A stretch of 64,000 nucleotides of DNA from Nothopassalora personata (lineage: Eukaryota; Ascomycota; Dothideomycetes; Mycosphaerellales; Mycosphaerellaceae), in contig CM066294.1 in assembly GCA_033816765.1 (NCBI GenBank), positions 124,001 through 188,000 of the forward strand. The letters run 5' to 3'. The translations under genes were made by a program, and so were the position numbers. The notes under the pieces were generated by a model. It was not told the DNA's origin and searched no databases. It saw only the letters and a list, made by a program, of their open reading frames with translations. Shown here piece by piece: positions 56,100-64,000 of the stretch. Position 1 is the first letter of the stretch, and the number at the start of each line of letters is the position of its first letter.

Positions 56100-59000
56100 G
56101 TTTTCGTCTAGTTCCTAGGTATTCTCTAATTCGTAGTATTCTTTCCATTTAATAAGGTATCGCTAACCCTTCCTATCTAGGATTTTTTCGACTTCGAATT
56201 TGTTTTCTACTTCCGGCTTAAAATGGAAGCTTTCCTAGTAGGGTGTTTCAGCGTGCGCGGGTTCTAATAGCAAAACATAGAACACTAGGTGAATCTTTAC
56301 ATCCTTTAGTAGCCGTAGTCGGTAGTTAACGGGTCCTCGTACTTCTTTAACGAGAAATAGCCCGACTTTTACCTAATCTAGTTTCTTAGTCTTTCTTCTT
56401 ATTTTAAGGTTCTTTATAAGGAGATAGACCTTATCCCCCTTCTTAAGCTAAGGTGCTATTTGTCGTTTCTTATCATATAGTATTACAATTTTGTCTTAGT
56501 TGCTCTTAACTCTTCGTATTAAGTTTTCGTAGATGGTTTTTATCGCCTCTATAGTTACGATTGCCCTTTTAGCTTATAGATGTAATCCTTCTTCGCTAAA
56601 CAGGTTCGGATACTTACCGTAGTTTACGAAGAAAGGTGTTTCGGCCGTTGTTTCGGACTTATAGTTATTTAGTACTAACTGTACTATAGGTAGGAGTATA
56701 ACCTAATTGTCCTATATATAGTTAATATAGTGTCGTAGATATTATTCTAGGGTTTAATTTATTCTTTCTATCTACCTATTAGTTTACGGATAGTAGGTAG
56801 TAGATAGCTTATGTTTAATTCCGATCGTAGAAACTAAGGTTTTCTAGTAATTAGATATAAATAACTTGTCTCTATCTATAATAAAGACCCTTAGGAATCT
56901 ATAGTATCGTACGAGTCGATCGAGTACGAGGTGTCCGAGTTGCTCTATATTGTACGTTTTAGATATAGGAATAAAGTGTACGTATTTAATAAGTCGGTCT
57001 ACTATAACTAATATTATGTTATATTATTGTCCTATAGTTTAATCCTAAGATGTTAGTAACTTAGTAATAAAGTCTATCGTAACTTCGTCCTATAGGTTTG
57101 TTAGTAGTGTCCGGATTTGTATCTCGCCGTATTTTACGTGTCTTACGGCTTTGTTTTTCTAATAGTGTTCGCATCGTTTAATGTATCGTAGTACCTTCTA
57201 TCGTAGCTATAGAAATGCGAAGCTCCTCTAAATAAGTTCTACTGTCTTAGATGTTCCGGGGTGCCCGTAGGTCGGTCCGTCGTAATGTTATCGTATACAC
57301 TCTTCTTCTCGGTCCTTAGGTACTTAGTATTTCTCCTATGCTATTAGGAATTGTTCTTCCGTATCTTAAAGAACACGCACTATGTTATTAAACTCCTTTA
57401 TGTTAGTACTAAGGCTTCTATTAGGATTCGCCTTTAGTATTTATTATCGTACTAGTTCTTTTCCTTCTATATAGTCGCTTCTTCGGCTTAGTACGTCGGC
57501 CCTACTATTATCTTTACCGGGTATATAGCGGATTTCAAACTTGTACTAACCGAGCAGTTCCGACTAGCGGTACTATCTTCTCGTTAGCTATTTAGTCGTA
57601 GTAAAGTAAGTAAGATTCTTATAATTAGAAAGAATCGTTAGCCTAGGTACTCCTTCCGCATATATTCTCTAGTACTACATTATAGTAATAATAGCGAGAA
57701 GTTCCTTATTATAGATATCGTAGTTTTATTCCGCGGGTAATAGTTTCCTTAAGTAGTAGGCTACTAGGTGTCATTTCCTATTATACTCCTAGGTAAGACA
57801 TGCTCCGATAGCTATATCCGATGCGTCCGTCTTGATTTAGACTTCCTTCGTACCGTCGAATAATTAAAGCGTTAGTACTAAGGCGCATTATTCCTTTAGT
57901 CGTTCGAATACTAGTCGTTATACGTTACCCTATGTCCATTTAACATCCTTTTTCGTAAGCGTCGTTATAGGTATCGATGTCTTCGAATAGTCCTTAATAA
58001 ATTTCCGGTTATAGTTAGCTAGGCTAAGGAATAATTGTACGTCCTTAACGTATGTTAGCTCTAGCTATTCTCTAATAGACTATGTCTTAGCTAGGTCGAT
58101 CTAGATTCTAGTCGTGCTAACGATAAATCCTAAGAATTTAACTTCTTTCTTATAGAACTCGCTTTTCTTCGGTACCGTCCGAAAACCTATTTTAGATAGT
58201 CGTTCGAGTACGTCTTAGACCTACCGTATATATTGCTAGAGTATCCCTTTCGTATATATAAGGATATCGTTAACGTAGGTAATAATATACACGTCTAATA
58301 GGTCTCTTAGTGTCTTATTAATTAGGTCTTAGAATGCGGCTAGTGTATTAGTTAATCTAAAAGGCATAACTAAGAACTCGTATAGTCCGTATCGAGTCCT
58401 ACATGCGGTTTTCTATTCTTCTCCTTCCGCTATACGGATAGTGTAGAAGGCGTCTTATAGATCGATCTTTATGTACTAGTCTAATCCAGTTAATCTATCC
58501 TATGCTTCTTCGATGTTCCGTAGTAGGTATCGGTTCTTAATAGTAATCTCGTTTAACTTCCGGTAGTCTTATACGAGTCGTAGTTTCCCGTTTGCTTTTA
58601 GAATAAACATACATAGAGATACTACGCTTAAGGTCGATCTTTGTATTTGTCCTTTCGCTAGGTTCTTCTTTAGCTATTCTCGTAGGGTTATTAGCTCTTT
58701 TTCGGACATTTAGTATAGGGGTCCCTATAGAGGCTCTTTCCCTAGCTAAATGTTTATCTTATAATCCTATAGTTAGTATTTAGGTAAGGCGTCTTCGTCC
58801 TTTCCCTCTTTAAAGAGCCTTCTCTACTTAAAGTACTCCTTAGGGATAGTTAACTCTAAAATGTTAGTATCCTTCGATAGTACGTTAGGTCTATCAATTC
58901 TAGTAACTTCGTAACCCGGCGGCCCTACGCTAGTGTCTATCCCGGTCGAAGGTAGTTCTTCTATCCTTCTAGTTAGCGTAAGCTCTATTCGGTTAAGCTA

Positions 59001-60190
59001 TCTCTTTACCTTATCTACTAGCGAACGCTACTACTATATAGGATTAATGTCGATAACGCAATCGCATTACTCGAATGTAAGTACTCCTCTTCTCTAGTCG
59101 ATAGCTAGATTATGCTTTCTTAACTAAGGTATACCTAGTACGATCTTATAACTAGCTATGTTAGTAACATCTAAGACAATTTCCTCGTAGTGCCGTTAGA
59201 TAGCTAGTAGTAACGGTCTCGTCTCTCGTTCTACGCTAGGTAAGGATAATCCGTCTACCGCGATTAATTTATACCCTTCGTTCTTATATTAGGTTACGAT
59301 CCCTTTAGTCCTAGTAAATGCTTCGGAGGCAAAATTCCCGCTCGCTCCGGAGTTAATTATAACCTTAGTCCTATAACCGTTAACGATTACTTATATTTAG
59401 AAGACTACTATCGATACTTAAGCTTATTATATGTTATATAACTCCCTTTAGTCGCTTATTCCTAAGGAGTCGATCCTTTTCCCTGTTCGTATATAGAACG
59501 TCGTACTTCGTATCTCGAGGCCTCCGCTTAAACCTAGCGCGAGCCTTTCTATATCTACACCTATCTTCGGTAACGTTCCTAGATCTTCTACGTTTCTAAG
59601 TAGAGTACGCGTGCGTGTTACACTACGTTACGTAATTTATTCGATATAAATGTTTCTAACGGCGTAAGGTATCCGGTACCTATTATTCGGCTTCCTATCG
59701 GTAGTCGTTCTATAATAGCGGTTGCTAGGTTTTTAGCCGTCTCTATAAGTAGGTATCCCTAGACTATACCTCGTAGGGTGTCGAGTGTTTTATTAAACTT
59801 AATAGGGTATAGCATTCGCCGTCCGCTTATTTTAGGTAGGAATTCTTCGTGCATTCTTTATAGGTATACGATTATGTTATATAGTTTCTTAGGTGCGTCG
59901 ATCGTAAAGGTTAGTTATTTGTTATCGTCGTTAGTGTCGCTCTCTTCTCCTTTAGAGGAATCTTCTTCGCTTAATTCTTCTAGATCCTAGTTTTCTTCGA
60001 TAGTATCTAGCCCGGTAGTTTCTTAACTTTCTTCCTATAGTTCCGGTAACTACGATCTATTCTATCCTAGGTCCTAGTTTTCTTTATCGCTTCTATCGCT
60101 ATCGAAGTAGGATTTATTAATGTCTACTTCTCGGAGCGTAGCATTCTACCTATGTGTCGCTCCTAGGGTTCCTCGTAGTTACTATAGAAA
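56100..60190 (-). pseudogene. Gypsy-3 pol: protease, RT, RNase H, integrase, chromodomain
   Basis: Right to left: linker; protease KVIINSGASGNF (NSG at 59346-59354, Asp now Asn); RT (about 58000-58750) with YVND at 58266-58277, the first catalytic Asp replaced; RNase H (about 57600-58000); integrase (about 56500-57560) with its zinc-finger and core regions alignable to Gypsy-5; chromodomain (about 56120-56230) FEVEKILDRKG, YLIKWKEYYELENT, ELDENLRNC, nearly unmutated. Plus-strand open frames at 59778-59990 and 60215-60433 are antisense shadows. The product would copy and integrate the element with chromatin targeting. Confidence 0.92.
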
Positions 60191-60499
60191 ATACCCTACG
60201 CCTTCCTTAGCGGAGTGGTAGGTTTAGCACGAGTCTTAGTAATAGAAACGCTAATAAAGGGCTCCGTAACCATTTCGAGTATCCCGTTCGATCTCGTAGT
60301 CGACTCTTCTTACTGTTATACTAAGTTCTCGTTTTCCCTATTAGTGGAATTCTCTAAGCTTATCGAGTTGTACTACAATATATATATATCTAGAGGCGAG
60401 TTCCCCGTACGTAATCTAGAGGAAGTGTTCTAGTATTTTATTTTTCGTTATTAGTAGCAATTTACTAACCCTTTCGGTTACCTTTTAGAGTTAGTCTCG

Positions 60500-61853
60500 T
60501 GATAACGAGAGGCATTCCTAGGGATTATTCGTAAGTACCTCGTTTGTCTAGATGTCCGAGAGGTCTTATTCTAGCTTCTCTAGGATTTCTTGTTTTACTT
60601 ATTCGACCGTCTTAATTTCTATAGTTTCGGTCGTCTAGTAACTTCCCGAGGTGTCTTTTATCTAGATCGTATTGAATTAGCATGTTCTTCTAAACTGTTA
60701 TAGTCGATTCTATAATCTAAGTAGTGTAGCTTCTATTAGTTACCCGTAGTATCCTCCTCGTCCTTATAAGGGGTCTAGGAGAGGTATATTACTTCCGTTA
60801 CTAACTCTCTCCTCTACTCCTCGAGTATAGTCGGTATCTCCTAGTAGTCTAATACTACTCTCGAGTTTACTAGTTCCTTATTACATTATATTAAACTACT
60901 TACGGCGCACTATATTTTTCTTACCGTAGTAGTCCCTTACTATATAGCCTTCCTTACTATAGTTATAGTAAGTAAAGCTTCCTTTCTAACTCTTAGGCCC
61001 TTTCTTACCCCTGTTCTTACTTCTAATCTTACGACCTTTCTCGGTAACGTCGAGTTCTATAGGCTATAGTCTATAGTATAGCTTATAGCTAGACTTGTTA
61101 TTATTAAAGTTATTATAGTCCCTATTACGATTGTCGTAGCCTAGTGTAAATCCGGCTTTTCCGGATACCTTAGAGTCGTATCGTCGTTCTATAGCTCTCT
61201 CGTAGAGCTCATCGTTAAGATTAATCGTAACTCTAATAAGGTTACCTAAGTTATCGATTCTTCGACTATCCCGTATTAACTCCTCCTTAACGTTCTCCTT
61301 TAAGCTACGTCGATATATAACTTATAAGGCCTCGTCGTCCTAATCGGTAAGTTAAGCGTATTCCTAGAATTTAGTAGTATACTCGGCGGTAGATGTCTTC
61401 TAGGTTAAGTGTTATATAACACGAACGGCAGTAGTAACCTCGTTAGAGATTCTAAAGATGCTCTTTATAGCATTCTTAAGATAGTTATAAGACGTGAAGA
61501 TTCCGTTAGCGTTGTCGGTACCGTTACTGTCTAAGTAGGTTCTTAGGAAGGGTTTAACCTAATGCTATGCTCGTCCTCTTAAGAAGGTAGTAGTAAAGAT
61601 AGGCTTAAGGTTCTTAGCTATAGAGTTAAACAAGAAGTACGTATCTATCTAAGTAGCCTAAGTATCGAACTTGTCTCGATCGCTATAGTAGAACTCTAGC
61701 TTACTAACCTTAAGGGATTTATTACCTACATAAGTAGCTAGGGCATTAATAGCATCGTTCGCGGTCCGTAGTCGGGTACCTCTATCTACTTTACTAGGGG
61801 CGGGTGTTCCCCTAGTACTCTATCGATCTCCTATTCTAGAGGGCGTTTAAAGC
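60500..61853 (-). pseudogene. Gypsy-3 gag
   Basis: Zinc knuckle near 60925-60990 reads TYYNYSKEGYIVRDYYGKK: all four CCHC ligands are Tyr, the result expected when TGC/TGT and CAC/CAT become TAC/TAT on both strands. Upstream (61000-61430) is the helical gag domain alignable with Gypsy-5. The N-terminal portion (61430-61853) is shared almost unchanged with 52053-52471. No start codon could be fixed next to the LTR. Confidence 0.85.
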
Positions 61854-62363
61854 TATTAGGTTTAGTTAAACCTATAATCTTACTAAGGTTAACTAATAAG
61901 TTAGGTAACCTTCGTTCGATCGAGATTTGTTCTCGTCGAGTAGGAGTAGGAGGGAGAGCAATATAAAGCGGTAGTAAGGCAGCGGTTAGGTAAGGTTATA
62001 TTCCAAATAGTAAGATTAAACAGTAAGTTAAACGCTTCTAAACCATAAGGGTTCTTAGCGTTCCTAAATATAAAGGAGACATTACTAGTCTTAGCCTTAA
62101 TCGCTTAATCACTAATAAGCGAGTAATCTCGAATTACTAAGTCGCTAGTAAGCGAGTAATCTCAAATTACTAAGTCGCTAGTAAGCGAGTAATCTCGAAT
62201 TACTAAGTCGCTAGTAAGCGAGTAATCTCGAATTACCAAGTCGCTAGTAAGCGAGTAATCTCAAATTACTAAGTTGCTAGTAAGCGAGTAATCTTATGCG
62301 GTGTACGTAATCTCTATAGCTAATAGTTAGGCGTGCCGTCGTAGCTTAAACCGAACCGTAACA
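61854..62363 (-). repeat. Gypsy-3 5' LTR with 33-bp tandem repeats
   Basis: One 33-bp unit longer than the 3' copy; the array spans about 62112-62293. Outside the array the two LTRs are nearly identical, so the insertion is fairly young although both are RIP-altered at TGTTAGG/TATTAGG. Confidence 0.93.
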
Positions 62364-62368
62364 TTAAG

Positions 62369-62866
62369 TAGGGAAGGCTATCTTATACTCCTCGCCTCTT
62401 ACTATCCGGAGGTAGTAGAATACGGCTACTACGTCTACCTTCGTTATCTACCTAGCTCTAGTAAGATTCTAAAGGGTCTCCGGGATTAACGGTAATAGGT
62501 ATCGGTCCTACTTAGTAATTATATTTAGGACCCTATAGTTATAGTAGAACCGGAGCCCTCCGCTAGATTTCTTAATTAAGAGTATAGGGGCCGCTACTTC
62601 TAAAGTAGAAGAGCGGATATATCCCTTACGCTAGAGTTCTATTAGCGACTTACGTAGGACGAGTAGTTTATCTTTTAATATACTCTATAACGATCACTGG
62701 GATAGAGGTTTCTAGGATCCGTTAGCTTTCCTCCGGATCTTAATCTTATAATCTACATACCTACGGTAGGGTACTAGCTTATCTACTTCCCGTAACGAGA
62801 ATACCGGGAGTATTTCCTAAAGTTCTAGAGGTAACCTCTTCTTTAGCTCTTCCCGTATAGGCGGAT
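62369..62866 (-). pseudogene. Gypsy-4 RT N-terminal half
   Basis: Continues Gypsy-4 right of the Gypsy-3 insertion. The minus frame gives LRSRGIYPLF-type text, SSGPYTLN, RAPVLL, the mutated LNAITVKDRYP-like region (PIPITVNPGDPLEF) and VDNEGRRSS-like text, i.e. the fingers part of a gypsy RT. Interrupted by the solo LTR at 62872. Confidence 0.7.
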
Positions 62867-62871
62867 CCTTC

Positions 62872-63219
62872 TGTTAGGAACCGCTGTACGTTATCACAAC
62901 TCGGGCTTGGATCTTTGCAGGGATGTCTCAATCAGTTATGAAGGTAGTGGTTCCAAACAGTATATGGTGTATACTTAAAATGAGTTGAGCACGAGGCTCC
63001 TATCTACTCGTAAAGAAGCGTCGTCTATATAGTGCCATGTCTTGGCGTGATCTGTCCTGCTCTGCCCTGAGCGAGTCTGATCAACTGATCAAGAGTGATC
63101 AGGACCGATCAGTCCTGATCGCTCTGTCACGTGACTCCCCAGGCATCCATGTCTGCAGCTTCGTCTGGTTTCCTGCTCCGTTGTCCAACCATTTGCACCG
63201 ATAACACTGTTCCGTAACA
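62872..63219. mobile_element. 348-bp solo LTR without RIP, CCTTC target duplication
   Basis: TGTTAGGAAC at the left and GTTCCGTAACA at the right form imperfect inverted ends. CCTTC stands at 62867-62871 and 63220-63224. The body is rich in CpA and TpG, in sharp contrast to its surroundings. It contains a TATATAG near 63030 and a cluster of five GATC words within 63077-63121. No internal sequence is present, so it is the product of LTR-LTR recombination. Its size is under the minimum repeat length reported for efficient RIP in Neurospora (about 400 bp). Confidence 0.88.
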
Positions 63220-63224
63220 CCTTC

Positions 63225-64000
63225 TTACTTAGGGCTTTCTTAGTATCCTAAACCGTTACCGTAGTAATTATATATTTATCCGCCTCTCGCTTATAGTAAT
63301 TACGTCCTTTAGATACTTATCTCCCCGCTAATCTATAGTAGTACTAACGTTCTTCTAGAATAGTCTACATCTTATTATACGCCTTCTATAGGTTCCCTAG
63401 AATTATTAAAAAGTCTAGGTTAGGTATAACGTATACGTATACTACTTAATAGATACTAGTAATTTCTATATAGAAAGCGACTACTCCTTTAATCAAGTTC
63501 CGTATAGTCTTAGTAAATCCTATAGCCCTACGGCTCTTATTACTAATATACGTAAGACTAAGCCCTTTAGCGAGGTCTCTATTATTTATAATATAGTATA
63601 TATATTCTTTACTTATTAGGGTAAACGTTCCGTAACTATCGTTTAGAAGTACGTTAGTATATATAAGATTCCCGTTTATAGAGCTCTTAACCGTATTCTA
63701 ATCCTTTACTGGTACTTCTCTCTCCTAGTAATAGTTTTTCCCTAGGAGCTAGTCTTTTCCTATATTGTCGTTAACCGACTCTAAACTATTATTCTCTAGG
63801 ACTGGATATATGTATATAGTATTAATCCTAGTGGGGTTAACGGCCGCTACCTATAGATAGTCCTTTACTTAATGTCCGCTCGCTCTATAGCGGAAGTAGA
63901 GCTATCCCTAGCGATACCTATCTCTCTCTACGGTATCTATCTATTTCGCTCTTTACTTCCTCTTATCTTCTTTCCGGTCCCTACGGCTTCTCGAGCGGCC
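63225..64000 (-). pseudogene. Gypsy-4 protease and gag zinc knuckle, running off the window
   Basis: Minus frame near 63390-63680: NVLLNDSYGTFTLISKEYIYY, IGFTKTIRNLIKGVVAFYIEI, VYVYVIPNLDFLIIL, an aspartic-protease domain of the gypsy type. At 63855-63905 the zinc knuckle reads LYFRYRASGH-VKDY with a TAG at the dash: the spacing C-2-C-4-H-4-C is kept while all three Cys are Tyr. The rest of gag lies beyond 64000. Confidence 0.8.

Larger units (their letters stand above)
55002..62363 (-). mobile_element. Gypsy-3: complete chromovirus, 7.36 kb
   Basis: LTRs 55002-55478 (477 bp) and 61854-62363 (510 bp), with target duplication TTAAG at 54997-55001 and 62364-62368, inserted in the RT of Gypsy-4. 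LTRs run TGTTACGG...CCTAACA in element orientation. Their length difference is exactly one 33-bp repeat unit. The polypurine tract (AGAAGGGGAATAG) abuts the left LTR; GAGGGCGTTTAAAGC (on +) abuts the right LTR. It contains gag-pol on minus and an accessory ORF on plus. It was the last large insertion at this spot. Confidence 0.95.

Noticed and set aside
59778..60433. Plus-strand open frames 59778-59990 and 60215-60433
   Set aside because: Antisense of the Gypsy-3 gag-protease linker; no conservation in Gypsy-1 or Gypsy-5 at the same place.
1..64000. UAG reassigned as a sense codon, because domains read through TAG
   Set aside because: TAA stops, active-site missense changes, indels and global CpA loss accompany the TAGs. 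RIP explains all of them; a code change does not.

Overview
No intact host gene, rRNA, CRISPR array or long uninterrupted coding frame is visible in these 64 kb. The window is a nested graveyard of retrotransposons from a filamentous fungus, most likely a Pezizomycotina ascomycete. The evidence for that host is the mutation pattern. CpA and TpG are strongly depleted in favour of TpA while CpG stays common, so CAG and TGG codons have become TAG stops and Cys/His codons have become Tyr. This is the signature of repeat-induced point mutation (RIP). The element types also fit: Ty1/copia, chromodomain Ty3/gypsy and a Tad-like LINE. All coding features below are therefore called as pseudogenes, read through their TAG codons; the family calls rest on conserved motifs I could read by eye.

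Left third (1-28 kb). Copia-1 lies on + (about 440-4250), followed by unrecognised sequence with one weakly mutated tract (5.9-6.3 kb). Copia-2 on - (6872-14036) is complete, with 206-bp LTRs, a GCCCT target duplication, a tRNA-iMet-type primer site and a polypurine tract. Next come a 5'-truncated LINE (14.4-16.1 kb, -), a second deleted Copia-2 fragment, and a third copia family present as an inverted pair: Copia-3a (+, 17.3-22.1 kb) and Copia-3b (-, about 23.0-27.6 kb). A further Copia-2-like 3' end at 27.6-28.3 kb is split by a 162-bp solo LTR with GTACT duplications.

Middle and right (28-64 kb). After an unrecognised decayed frame (28.7-30.2 kb) there is a stack of gypsy chromoviruses. 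Gypsy-1 (-) abuts the LTR, accessory ORF and pol of Gypsy-2 (-). Gypsy-2 is interrupted by Gypsy-5 (+, 39.2-52.05 kb), which itself carries a complete Copia-4 (+, 43751-49358, CTTCT duplication) inside its RNase H. Right of Gypsy-5 lie a gypsy gag remnant and an LTR of a different subtype, then Gypsy-4 (-). Gypsy-4 is split by a complete Gypsy-3 (-, 55002-62363, TTAAG duplication) and by a nearly unmutated 348-bp solo LTR (62872-63219, CCTTC duplication).

Recurring architecture. Each of Gypsy-1, -2, -3 and -5 carries, beyond the chromodomain and on the opposite strand to pol, a reading frame for a Cys-rich plus coiled-coil protein. In Gypsy-1 and Gypsy-2 an intron-containing tRNA-like gene sits between that frame and pol. 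These two features are the most interesting in the window. The rest is explained by nested insertion, RIP and later deletion.
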